64,000 nucleotides of DNA from Allorhizobium ampelinum S4. Its GTDB lineage: Bacteria; Pseudomonadota; Alphaproteobacteria; Rhizobiales; Rhizobiaceae. The stretch lies in NCBI RefSeq assembly GCF_000016285.1, contig NC_011989.1, forward strand, positions 2,173,001 through 2,237,000, in the 5' to 3' direction. Under the pieces are notes generated by a model. That model searched no databases and was not told the origin of the DNA. It saw nothing but the letters and a program-made list of their open reading frames with translations. Position numbers and translations under genes: made by a program. The stretch's first letter is position 1, and every line of letters starts with the position of its first letter. This document shows positions 17,001 to 25,036 of the stretch, piece by piece.

Positions 17001-17845
17001 TCGTCCAGCACGGTCGAGGGCGCATCGGCACCCGGAACGGACACGGCAAAGCCTGTCGTGTTGACCGCCACATCCGGTGCGGCCTGCTTAAAAATCATCC
17101 GCAGCGTCTCAACGCAGACAGCATCTTTCAGACTGGCGACAAACACCGGCAAGACCCGCAGGCCCTGCGCTTGCAACGCCTCGATCATCGCCTCAACCGG
17201 CGCGGTCTCGCCGCTCTGGACGAGGGCGCGGTAAAAGCACAGGGCAGCAATCGGCCCCTCACCTGCAAGCGCCTGCCATGCCGGAACGTCGATCGCCCCT
17301 CGCCCTGGCCACCACAGCCCGGCTTTCAGCAGCGGCAAAGCCTCCTGCGGTTTCGGTGCATTGGTCAGCAGCGCTTGCGCAAAAGCCACGAAATGGCTGG
17401 CATTACTATCGCCGCCTTCGATCAGATAGGCCCAAAGCGCCGATAGATCCGAGGCATCCAGGTTTGAAAAAGCCTCCAGCCCGGCATCCGGCTTGTCGTC
17501 GCCGGGCAGGACGGCAATTTTGATCCCATGGCGGCGGGCGCAGGCGTGCAGCGCTTCCAGCGCATAATGAAAATAGCTGGCCCCACCCAAAGCCTTGACC
17601 ACAATCAGTTTCGCATGGCGGGCGGTGCGCTCGATATAGGTATCGACCGACATCGGATGTTTCAGCGCCATCAGGCTGGCGAGCCGCCATGTCGCGGTCT
17701 CGGATTGCCGCGCCAGCGCCGCCGCGATGGCGGACAGCTCGGTATCGGCGGCGGACAGAAACAGGATATCCCCCGGCGTCTGGCCAAGGTCTATCGCGTC
17801 ATCCCCGTCGCTGATCGAGCCTTGCTGGGCAAGCAGAAGATGCAT
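14063..17845 (-). CDS. cobN: Cobaltochelatase subunit CobN
   Basis: CobN is the large (H-type) subunit of the ATP-dependent CobNST cobaltochelatase, which inserts cobalt late, into hydrogenobyrinic acid a,c-diamide. At 1260 residues it has full family length. The conserved [21 protein letters not shown] spans residues about 534-554; [15 protein letters not shown] and [20 protein letters not shown] are further family blocks. CobS and CobT are not in the window. The start follows cobW by 3 bases, and it overlaps cobO. Confidence 0.95.
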   Translation of the reverse strand: [1260 protein letters not shown]

Positions 17846-17848
17846 GGC

Positions 17849-18922
17849 TTACGCCGCCGCCCGGATGGCATCGGCAATCGCCGATTGGTCGAGATCATGC
17901 AGGCCGATCACCACTAGCCGCGTCGCCCGCTGTTCGCCGGAGGCCCAGGGCCGGTCGTAATATTGGTCGATGCGGTTGCCGACCGCCTGCACCACAAGCC
18001 GCATCGGCTTGCCCGGCACATCGACGAAGCCTTTCAGCCGCAGCACGTCATGCGCTTCGATCACGGTCTTCAAGCCATCGACAAAACGGTCCGGCTCGCG
18101 CACCTGCGGCAGATCGACGACGAAACTATCAAATTCGTCGTGGTCGTGATGATGGTCATGGTCCTCACCGCTGGCATGCAGCGCCTCATGCTCCAGCTCG
18201 TGATGGGACTTGCGATTATCGATATCGGCTTCCGAACCCGCTCCAATGCCAAGCAGCACCATAACAGGCACATCGCCATTCTTCGCCTCGATCAGGGTCG
18301 GCTTGCGGGACATCCGGGCGGTCACATCGCTCCGCACTTTGGCAAGACCATCGGCATCAAGCAGGTCGGTCTTGTTGAGCACGATCAGATCGGCGCAGGT
18401 CAATTGGTCCTCGAACAGCTCCTCGATCGGGCTTTCGTGATCGAGACTGTCATCAGCGGCGCGCTGGGCGTCGATCCGGTCATGGTCGTCAGCAAACCGG
18501 CCAGCGGCGACAGCAGCGCTATCGACCACCGTCACAACACCATCCACGGTCACGCGGGTGCGGATATCCGGCCAGTTGAAGGCGGCCACCAGCGGCTGGG
18601 GCAAGGCAAGGCCGGAGGTTTCTATGACGATATGGTCGGGCAGCACATCCCGTGCCAGCAGCTTTTGCATGGTCGGCACGAAATCATCGGCAACCGTGCA
18701 GCAGATACAGCCATTGGTCAGTTCGATAATGTCGTCCTCGGTGCAGGTCTCGGCGCCGCAGCCTTTCAGCACTTCGCCATCCACACCCAGATCACCAAAC
18801 TCGTTTATGATCAGCGCGATTTTCTTGCCACCCGCATTCATCAGCATATTGCGGATGATCGTCGTTTTGCCCGCTCCGAGAAAACCGGTGATAACAGTGA
18901 CGGGAATTTTCTGTTGCAACAT
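17849..18922 (-). CDS. cobW: CobW GTPase metallochaperone
   Basis: CobW is a G3E-family GTPase thought to deliver cobalt to the cobaltochelatase. The 357-residue protein has the P-loop GFLGAGKTT (residues 13-21), the metal-site motif GCICC (about 72-76), the NKTDLLD guanine motif and a His-rich loop (EDHDHHHDHDEF) before the C-terminal domain. ATG 18922 follows the cobP stop by 3 bases and precedes cobN by 3, so it is tightly within the operon. Confidence 0.95.
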   Translation of the reverse strand: MLQQKIPVTVITGFLGAGKTTIIRNMLMNAGGKKIALIINEFGDLGVDGEVLKGCGAETCTEDDIIELTNGCICCTVADDFVPTMQKLLARDVLPDHIVIETSGLALPQPLVAAFNWPDIRTRVTVDGVVTVVDSAAVAAGRFADDHDRIDAQRAADDSLDHESPIEELFEDQLTCADLIVLNKTDLLDADGLAKVRSDVTARMSRKPTLIEAKNGDVPVMVLLGIGAGSEADIDNRKSHHELEHEALHASGEDHDHHHDHDEFDSFVVDLPQVREPDRFVDGLKTVIEAHDVLRLKGFVDVPGKPMRLVVQAVGNRIDQYYDRPWASGEQRATRLVVIGLHDLDQSAIADAIRAAA

Positions 18923-18925
18923 TGT

Positions 18926-19453
18926 TCAGCCTTTCATTTTCAGGGGCAGGCCAGCCGCGACGAAGTAAACCTCGTCAGCGCTTGCCGCGATCAGTTGATG
19001 AAGCCGTCCGGCATGGTCACGGAAATGGCGCGCCATGCGGTTTTCCGGCACAATGCCAAGGCCGACTTCATTGGAAACAAGCACGATGGAGGCGGAAAGG
19101 CGGGGCAGCAGATCCGCAAGGGCTTGCGCCTCAGCAGCCATGTCGCGCCCCTCCTCCATCATCAGATTCGTGACCCAGAGCGTCAGGCAGTCAACCAAGA
19201 TGACCCGGCCCGGCGCATCGATAAACTTCAGCCGACCCACCAGCGCCAGTGGCTCTTCATGCGTCACCCAGAGCGGACCACGATCCTGCTGGTGCTGGTC
19301 GATCCGGGCGCGCATTTCCTCGTCCCAGGCCCGCCCGGTTGCCAGATAATGACGCTCCAGGCCGGTCTCGGCACAAAGCTGTTCTGCAAAATGCGACTTG
19401 CCGGACCGCGCGCCTCCGAGAACGAAGACACGTTTCGAAACTGTGTCTGCCAT
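18926..19453 (-). CDS. cobP: Adenosylcobinamide kinase / guanylyltransferase
   Basis: CobP (CobU) phosphorylates adenosylcobinamide and transfers GMP to it during nucleotide-loop assembly. The 175-residue protein has the P-loop [15 protein letters not shown] at residues 10-24, [16 protein letters not shown], and [11 protein letters not shown] before [15 protein letters not shown] 19453 gives the standard N-terminus; the open frame continues upstream, but the preceding gene ends there. It lies 4 bases after the small membrane-protein gene. Confidence 0.94.
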   Translation of the reverse strand: MADTVSKRVFVLGGARSGKSHFAEQLCAETGLERHYLATGRAWDEEMRARIDQHQQDRGPLWVTHEEPLALVGRLKFIDAPGRVILVDCLTLWVTNLMMEEGRDMAAEAQALADLLPRLSASIVLVSNEVGLGIVPENRMARHFRDHAGRLHQLIAASADEVYFVAAGLPLKMKG

Positions 19454-19457
19454 GGCG

Positions 19458-19760
19458 TCAGTTTCCACCCGTAGGCGGCGTGTAGAGCCCGCTGGAGCGC
19501 GGCACGAAGCCCGGCCATGCGGATGGGGCTGCATCGGCAGCATATGGCGCAGACGTCCGCACATCCGACCTTGGCTGCGACAGCGCCCCGCCAAAGGTGG
19601 AATTGGAACCGGACGGTGCGTGGAATTGTTGCTCAGCGGGCCGCTGAGAAGGACCAGAAGGCGCATGACGGGAAAACGGCAGCAACGCAAAAACCAGCGC
19701 CGCCAGCACAAGCAGAGCTAAGGCGGCACCTATGCTGCGTGATGACACGAGCGTCATCAT
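19458..19760 (-). CDS. Small single-pass membrane protein of the B12 operon
   Basis: This 100-residue protein is of unknown family. One hydrophobic helix (about residues 10-26, [17 protein letters not shown]) is followed by a Ser/Pro/Gly-rich low-complexity tail, probably periplasmic. It is the first gene after the cobalamin riboswitch. It has a strong ribosome site (GGAGG seven bases before the ATG) and runs into cobP with a 4-base gap. It is therefore likely co-regulated with B12 synthesis or corrinoid/cobalt handling; the role itself is unknown. Confidence 0.7.
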   Translation of the reverse strand: MMTLVSSRSIGAALALLVLAALVFALLPFSRHAPSGPSQRPAEQQFHAPSGSNSTFGGALSQPRSDVRTSAPYAADAAPSAWPGFVPRSSGLYTPPTGGN

Positions 19761-19914
19761 GACCTGCCTCCGTTAGGCGCAGGCGGCATACTGCAAAACG
19801 GCCAAAAGACCGTGGAGCGGAGGCTGGAAGGCCCGCGATCAATCTGTTGCGCCACGACAACCTCCGTGCTGGCGTCGGGGATCTCTCCCCCAATTGGGCG
19901 TAAAGCCCGTCACG

Positions 19915-20290
19915 GACGGCAGGTCTCCTGGCTCACAGCGTCAAACCGGTACCATAACGGCACCCGTTCGCAGATTTCCCTCACCTTCCCGGAGGTCATA
20001 GCAAAAGCGAAAAGGCGGACGATTCGTAGATAAAGAGGCGTCCAACCCCGGCAGATCGCTTTGCCACTCCAGTGGCTTTTCCGGTCCGTCCGCTCACCGC
20101 ACCGGCCACACCACGCGGCCCGCCATGCAAGGATCGTCAAAACCGGATGGAAAACCCTCGCTGTTCTACAGTCGCGGGGTCGGCTGCGTTTGGCATGCCC
20201 TGTCTGGGTCCACGCCTTCGCATTCCCTTTTGCTTTCCAGCCTCAATCTCTTCAGGCCGAAAACCATCCACCTTTAGGGTTAGCAGAATG
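19915..20290 (-). ncRNA. Cobalamin (B12) riboswitch
   Basis: On the minus strand the conserved blocks of the AdoCbl riboswitch appear in order: AAAGGTGGATGGTTTTC, AGCAAAAGGGAATGCG, GCCGACCCCGCGACTGTAG, AAAAGCCACTGGA, CCGGGAAGG and, at the 3' end, the B12 box GAGCCAGGAGACCTGCC (19918-19934). B12 binding by this family normally turns expression off. About 155 bases separate the box from the first ATG (19760), room for an expression platform. It should control the membrane protein, cobP, cobW, cobN and cobO. Confidence 0.95.
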
Positions 20291-20329
20291 AGGCTTTAAG
20301 TCAATCTGCAAGCCATGAGCCAATACCCG

Positions 20330-20803
20330 CTATAGCTTTGGCGCGGTCAGGGAAAACAGCGAGCGTATCCGGGCTGAAATTTCTTCCGCCAGGCTTTCAG
20401 GGCCAAGCGTCTGGTCATTGGTAATGGTCAGCACCTTGAACGCGCCCTGAGCGACCACATCACCGGTTTCAACCGAGGCAGCACTGACTTTGACCTCGGC
20501 CTCGTTATGCTGCTTGTCCAGCCCAAGCCCACTCGCCATCGCCTCGACCCTGACCGTCAGAATCACCCGTGGCAGAACCTCGCTGCGCACCGTAGCGGCG
20601 ACGGCAGCCGACAGACGCCGCTCCACACCCTGAACCAGAACCAACGGCACTTTTGGACCAGCCAGTACGGTGACCGCACGAATATCATAGTAGAACTTCT
20701 TCCGATCTGATTGAAACAGTCCTGCCATGCACCCGGCAAGCGCCATGCAGATCGATAGAAAGGCAAGAACGCGCAAATACCGCAGCAAGGTCATACTCCG
20801 CAC
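20330..20803 (-). CDS. Lipoprotein of unknown function
   Basis: This 157-residue protein begins with a lipoprotein signal: a hydrophobic stretch ending in the lipobox LAGC (about residues 22-25). The mature part is an alpha/beta domain of about 130 residues, and I do not recognise a family. The start is either GTG 20803 or ATG 20794. A perfect palindrome AGCTTGC-c-GCAAGCT sits 30-44 bases upstream (20833-20847) and could be an operator. It lies beside the riboswitch but is probably a separate gene. Confidence 0.7.
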   Translation of the reverse strand: MRSMTLLRYLRVLAFLSICMALAGCMAGLFQSDRKKFYYDIRAVTVLAGPKVPLVLVQGVERRLSAAVAATVRSEVLPRVILTVRVEAMASGLGLDKQHNEAEVKVSAASVETGDVVAQGAFKVLTITNDQTLGPESLAEEISARIRSLFSLTAPKL

Positions 20804-20847
20804 AAAGATATGGCACGGACCATCAAAGCCAGAGCTTGCCGCAAGCT

Positions 20848-21244
20848 TACGCTATAAGTCCGCAACGGAGATAGACGTGATGACGGCGTTTTGACGAATT
20901 ATGCCGCCTTTTGCTGGCCACAAAGCAGGGAATGTTGCGCAAAAGAAAATATCCGCTGGATTCTTGTTAAACAAAGCCATTATGGGACCGTCTTGCGCCT
21001 GAAGGTCGGCGATTCCACACCCTCGGACCGGTGAGAATTTCACTCGAAAAAGGCGTGTTTTGAGCGTCCCAAGATCACGCTCAAATCTTAGCCGAAGCAC
21101 AATTAATAGCCATGAATCTGCACAAACGCATAGCAGTCGCCCATTTATTGCACTGCCATAAAGACCTTCCCCGATGTATAAGCATGTCAACAGCTGAGGC
21201 GGGAGAGACCGCCGGATCAGCAACCAAGATCTCGAGGAAACGTC
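20848..21244. other. Spacer before the DUF1127 gene
   Basis: No convincing gene is seen in this stretch between divergent genes. The frame open on the minus strand over 20852-21364 runs antisense to the DUF1127 gene and lacks a plausible protein pattern. The last ~60 bases, with the GAGG at about 21234, form the leader of the small gene. Confidence 0.5.
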
Positions 21245-21388
21245 ATGAACCCGATCCGCATTGCAAAAAACTGGATTAGCTATCGCCGCACTCTGTCCGA
21301 GCTGGGCGGCCTGTCCAACCAGACCCTGTCCGACATCGGCATCACCCGTTACGACATCCGTCACATTGCCAACCGTTCGTTCCGTTAA
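21245..21388 (+). CDS. DUF1127 small basic protein
   Basis: This 47-residue protein of the YjiS/DUF1127 type carries the family core LSELGGLSNQTLSDIGITR followed by YDIRHIANRS. Some small DUF1127 proteins of Agrobacterium have been linked to RNA turnover and phosphate or carbon physiology. GAGGAAACGTC directly precedes the ATG, and a strong terminator follows 36 bases after the stop, so this is a monocistronic small mRNA. Confidence 0.88.
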   Translation: MNPIRIAKNWISYRRTLSELGGLSNQTLSDIGITRYDIRHIANRSFR

Positions 21389-21423
21389 TCGGATCCGGTT
21401 TTAAAGTTGAAATTGACTGTATG

Positions 21424-21447
21424 AACGGCGCTTTTGGCGCCGTTTTC
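21424..21447 (+). terminator. Terminator of the DUF1127 gene
   Basis: The inverted repeat ACGGCGC-ttttg-GCGCCGT is followed by TTTTC. This is a typical intrinsic terminator with a 7-bp GC-rich stem. Confidence 0.8.
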
Positions 21448-21541
21448 TATTTCTGGATCTCCAAACCAAGCTCGCATCTCCAAAGTGCAATTTGATCGGT
21501 TGAAGATTGGAAGCGGCGGCAAGGCGTGATAAGCAGCCGCC

Positions 21542-22999
21542 ATGACAGACAACAACACCTATTTCCCTATTCACATCATTGGCGGCGGGCTGGCTGGCTC
21601 CGAAGCCGCCTGGCAGATCGCCGAGGCGGGCGTGCCGGTCATTCTTCATGAGATGCGCGGCCTTCGCGGTACCGACGCCCATAAGACCGATAGCCTGGCC
21701 GAGCTTGTCTGCTCCAATTCCTTCCGCTCCGATGATGCCACCGCCAATGCGGTCGGGGTTATCCATGCGGAAATGCGGCTGGCCGGCTCGTTGATCATAG
21801 CCTGCGCCGACCGTCATCAGGTACCGGCAGGCGGCGCGCTTGCCGTTGACAGAGATGGCTTTGCCGAAGCTGTGACGCAGGCGCTGCATGCCCACCCGCT
21901 GGTAACCGTGGTGCGCGAGGAAATCACCGGCCTGCCGCCACGCGATTGGGATCTCAGCATTATCGCCAGCGGACCGCTGACATCACCGGCGCTGGCCGAG
22001 GCCATCCGCTCGGAAACCGGCGAGGATGCCCTTGCCTTTTTCGACGCCATCGCCCCCATCGTCCACCGCGACAGCATCAATATGGATATCTGCTGGTATC
22101 AATCGCGCTATGACAAGGTGGGGCCAGGCGGTACGGGCAAGGATTACATCAACTGCCCACTGGATGAGGCCCAGTATAACGCCTTCGTTGATGCATTGAT
22201 TGCCGGTGACGCGGTCGGCTTCAAAGAATGGGAAGGCACCCCCTATTTCGACGGCTGCCTGCCCATCGAAGTCATGGCGGAACGCGGGCGTGAAACCCTG
22301 CGCCACGGGCCGATGAAGCCGATGGGGCTGACAAATTCCCATAATCCGACCGTGAAAGCCTATGCTGTCGTGCAGCTGCGCCAGGATAATGCGCTGGGCA
22401 CGCTCTATAATATGGTCGGTTTTCAGACCAAGCTGCGCTACGGTGCCCAAGCCGAGATTTTCCGGATGATCCCCGGTCTGGAAAACGCCGAATTCGCCCG
22501 GTTGGGTGGCCTGCACCGCAATACCTATATCCATTCGCCCGTGCTGCTGGATCAATCCCTCTCCCTAAAGAGCAGACCGGGCCTGCGCTTTGCCGGGCAG
22601 ATCACCGGCTGCGAAGGCTATGTCGAGAGCGCCTCCATCGGCCTTCTGGCCGGTCGCTTTGCTGCTGCCGAGCGCAAGGGCGAGGCCTTCAGTCCACCGC
22701 CTGTGACAACGGCGCTCGGTGCGCTGCTCAACCATATTACCGGTGGCCATATCGTTTCCAACGACGAGCCCGGTAAAAAGTCTTTCCAGCCGATGAACAT
22801 CAATTTCGGCCTGTTTCCGGATCTGGAGCCGGGCTCCATCGTCAAGCCCGAGGGCGTGAAGCGATTCCGGGGCAAGGACAAGACTGTCATGAAGCGCCAG
22901 TTGATCGCCATCCGCGCCTTGGCCCATTGCCGGGAATGGTTGGGCCTGCCGCCGCACATCCCACAGCCGGTTGAGCAACTGGAAGACGCGGGCCTGTAA
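21542..22999 (+). CDS. trmFO: Methylenetetrahydrofolate--tRNA-(uracil-5-)-methyltransferase TrmFO
   Basis: TrmFO makes 5-methyluridine at position 54 of tRNA using methylene-THF and FADH2. The 485-residue protein begins with the FAD-binding motif [17 protein letters not shown]. It carries the family blocks [40 protein letters not shown] and [15 protein letters not shown]. The start is ATG 21542. It stands alone between the DUF1127 gene and a convergent hypothetical. Confidence 0.95.
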   Translation: MTDNNTYFPIHIIGGGLAGSEAAWQIAEAGVPVILHEMRGLRGTDAHKTDSLAELVCSNSFRSDDATANAVGVIHAEMRLAGSLIIACADRHQVPAGGALAVDRDGFAEAVTQALHAHPLVTVVREEITGLPPRDWDLSIIASGPLTSPALAEAIRSETGEDALAFFDAIAPIVHRDSINMDICWYQSRYDKVGPGGTGKDYINCPLDEAQYNAFVDALIAGDAVGFKEWEGTPYFDGCLPIEVMAERGRETLRHGPMKPMGLTNSHNPTVKAYAVVQLRQDNALGTLYNMVGFQTKLRYGAQAEIFRMIPGLENAEFARLGGLHRNTYIHSPVLLDQSLSLKSRPGLRFAGQITGCEGYVESASIGLLAGRFAAAERKGEAFSPPPVTTALGALLNHITGGHIVSNDEPGKKSFQPMNINFGLFPDLEPGSIVKPEGVKRFRGKDKTVMKRQLIAIRALAHCREWLGLPPHIPQPVEQLEDAGL

Positions 23000-23020
23000 T
23001 TTCAAGGCCCGACAATCTCA

Positions 23021-23063
23021 ATGGACCTGATGGACCTGATGGACCTGATGGACCTGATGGACC
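23021..23063. repeat. Short tandem repeat, 9-bp unit
   Basis: Four perfect copies of ATGGACCTG plus a partial fifth (ATGGACC) lie between the trmFO stop and the end of the convergent hypothetical. It would read MDL repeats if translated on the plus strand, but no open gene uses it. Perfect copies suggest replication slippage and length polymorphism. Confidence 0.9.
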
Positions 23064-23070
23064 ATCCTAC

Positions 23071-23535
23071 TCACGAGGACGTCTTGTCAAATCTGTCTTC
23101 CGCCGGTTCCAAATCGTTCGGCGCGATATAGTTGCCGAGCAGCCATAGCGACACTTCTGCTGCCTCGGCGGGTTTGGCGAAAATATAGTCGCCGTTATGC
23201 TGGGCGGCATCGAGAAACGTGACGTGAAAACCGTGAACGCTCTCCAGTGGTCGGACCTGCACATGCCCCGGCTCGATCAGATGGCAGGCATAATGATTGC
23301 GAAGATTGCGCATGAAACCCGCGCGGTTGTCATGTAGCCTGACGAAAACCGCCTTGCCATCAGCCGTGGCATGCAGGCTGCGGATCGCTTCGCCAGGAAA
23401 GGCCCGGCCGAATTCCAGGATGGCAAGCCCGACATCGCTTAGGGTTTCGCCGTCATTGCGCTCCGCCATGCGCGAAACGTACCACGCGAAGGCGATAATG
23501 CCCAAAAACACAAAAATACCGATCCCAACGCCCAC
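23071..23535 (-). CDS. Membrane-anchored hypothetical protein
   Basis: This protein of about 154 residues has one N-terminal membrane helix (VGIGIFVFLGIIAFAWYV) and a soluble C-terminal domain (TADGKAVFVRLHDNRAG, HGFHVTFLDAAQHNGDYI) exposed on the far side or in the cytoplasm. I do not recognise the family. GTG 23535 is chosen because GGAGG lies six bases upstream. The longer open frame runs through a rhizobial intergenic repeat, which argues against an earlier start. Confidence 0.6.
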   Translation of the reverse strand: MGVGIGIFVFLGIIAFAWYVSRMAERNDGETLSDVGLAILEFGRAFPGEAIRSLHATADGKAVFVRLHDNRAGFMRNLRNHYACHLIEPGHVQVRPLESVHGFHVTFLDAAQHNGDYIFAKPAEAAEVSLWLLGNYIAPNDLEPAEDRFDKTSS

Positions 23536-23569
23536 TGGCAACCTCCGGATGATGCAAGAGCAGCAATGC

Positions 23570-23653
23570 CGATCGAGGATCGTGCAATTGCGGCAACACT
23601 TTATATCTGCTGCATAATCCTTTGAATCGATTCCAACTTGCGGATTTTGCAGT
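23570..23653. repeat. Rhizobial intergenic hairpin repeat, copy 2 (partial)
   Basis: GCAACACTTTATATCTGCTG and CTGCATAATC match the core of the elements at 2113-2215 and 56896-56997. The left arm is degenerate. It lies upstream of the membrane-anchored hypothetical. Confidence 0.6.
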
Positions 23654-23778
23654 CGACAAGATCTAACGGATGAGCCTTGCGTGAGTTTGGAGTTTGGTTG
23701 GAGCCAAGGCAGCATTTGCCAAGGAAAAGGGAAAACCTGTGTTCTCAACCGGCTGGTTCAGTATCAACCGGACAAACT

Positions 23779-24642
23779 CTAGAATCGTCCCGTCATGCTA
23801 GCGCGGAGCAGCGTCAGCTGGCGGCGCCACTGGGCTCGGCGGATCGGTGTTTGCAGAATATCGGCGCCGCGCCGGCGAGCATCCCGCAGAATCGGACCGG
23901 CAAGCGCCACGGGCAGATAGGCCGGAACCAGAGACGCAGGAAGCTTGCCGCCAGCCCGCGCCTTGGCAAGATGATCAAGCCCCAGACCGGCAAAGGCTTC
24001 GATTGCTCCATCGATTCTCATCTCGTCCCTGCCCGACAGGAAGGCCTCGCGGTCAAGGCCAGTCGCCGCCAGGATTTCGTCGGGAATGTAAAGTTGCCCC
24101 CGCGCCCGATGCTGCGGCATCAGCGCCAGCAGGCCGGCAATGGACTGAGCAACCCCGGCATGACCGGCAATGGTTGCGCAATTCAGCGCGGCCCCGGCAT
24201 CCAGCACCAGGCTAGCCAGTTGGATCAGCGCCGAGGCGGTCTCTCCCGCATAGCCTTCCAGCGCCGATCTTGGCCCGATCGGATCGTCGTAAAGATCGGC
24301 AATCCGCGCATCGATCATGTCGAGCAAGGGTTGAACCGGTAAACGATAGGATTCCACCGCCGCCAAAAGCCCTGCCGCCAGCGGATTGGCCGTGGTATCG
24401 CCATGCCCCTTGCCCGAAAGCAGGTCACGCCAATATTGCAGCCGGATTTCGCCCGGCAAGGGCTCCCGCACCAGATCGCGCACCCGGGCAAGTTCGGCAT
24501 TGAAGGCATAGAGCGCTGCCAAGGCAGGCTGTTTTTCCGGCGGGGAGAGAAGGCAGGCCAAATACCGGTCGCGGTCGATCTCCCGCAGCATAGCCAGGCA
24601 GACATCCGGGACCAATGGCGATGGTTTTGCACTTTCCGCCAT
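23779..24642 (-). CDS. Squalene/phytoene synthase-like protein (possible complex I assembly factor)
   Basis: This 287-residue all-helical protein is of the squalene/phytoene synthase superfamily. It has LYAFNAELARVRDLV in place of the first Asp-rich motif (no DXXXD) and IDARIADLYDD near residue 110. The C-terminal half is of family type but divergent. The weak metal motifs and the pairing with a Mth938-domain gene recall mitochondrial NDUFAF6 and NDUFAF3, so a complex I assembly role is at least as likely as terpenoid synthesis. ATG 24642 lies 4 bases after the upstream gene. Confidence 0.75.
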   Translation of the reverse strand: MAESAKPSPLVPDVCLAMLREIDRDRYLACLLSPPEKQPALAALYAFNAELARVRDLVREPLPGEIRLQYWRDLLSGKGHGDTTANPLAAGLLAAVESYRLPVQPLLDMIDARIADLYDDPIGPRSALEGYAGETASALIQLASLVLDAGAALNCATIAGHAGVAQSIAGLLALMPQHRARGQLYIPDEILAATGLDREAFLSGRDEMRIDGAIEAFAGLGLDHLAKARAGGKLPASLVPAYLPVALAGPILRDARRRGADILQTPIRRAQWRRQLTLLRASMTGRF

Positions 24643-24646
24643 GCGA

Positions 24647-25033
24647 TCAGACTGCAATCAATGCGGCGGCCACGGGCCGTTCTTCCGCCAGCATCACATT
24701 ATAGGTCCGCACCGCAGCTCCTGTACTCATCGGGTCAGAACCGATGCCAGCAGCGGTCAGAACGGCTTTAACGTCACTGGGGATACGGCGCAGTCCCGCG
24801 CCCGTGCCGAGCAACAGGAACTCGACCTTATCCGCCTCGTCCAGCAGGCGCTGGAGGGCGGCGACCGTCAGGTCCTCGCCCTCGCGCATATCCCAGCCAT
24901 AAATGCCTGATGGTAAGAGCAAAAGGGAGCCGCGATGCGACATATCCGCGAACCGGAACCCGCCATTGCCATAGGCATCAATGGGGGACCGGCCCGGAAA
25001 ATGCGCCTCGCGGATGATAATGCCCTTTGCCAA
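24647..25033 (-). CDS. Mth938/DUF498 domain protein (NDUFAF3-like)
   Basis: This 128-residue single-domain protein of the Mth938 fold includes GFRFADMSHRGSLLLLPSG, EFLLLGTGAGLRRIP and STGAAVRTYNVMLAEERPVA. The human relative NDUFAF3 takes part in complex I assembly. The start is TTG 25033, three bases after the secDF stop, so translation is coupled to secDF. The next gene downstream is the squalene-synthase-like protein, a pairing found in many alphaproteobacteria. Confidence 0.85.
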   Translation of the reverse strand: MAKGIIIREAHFPGRSPIDAYGNGGFRFADMSHRGSLLLLPSGIYGWDMREGEDLTVAALQRLLDEADKVEFLLLGTGAGLRRIPSDVKAVLTAAGIGSDPMSTGAAVRTYNVMLAEERPVAAALIAV

Positions 25034-25036
25034 TGC

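Noticed and set aside
15446..17446. 666-codon open frame on the plus strand
   Set aside because: It is antisense to cobN; long antisense frames are expected in GC-rich coding sequence.
20852..21364. 170-codon minus-strand frame
   Set aside because: It runs antisense through the DUF1127 gene, which is clearly coding, and has no recognisable pattern.
23021..23063. CRISPR-like array
   Set aside because: The units are contiguous 9-mers with no spacers; no cas gene is present in the window.
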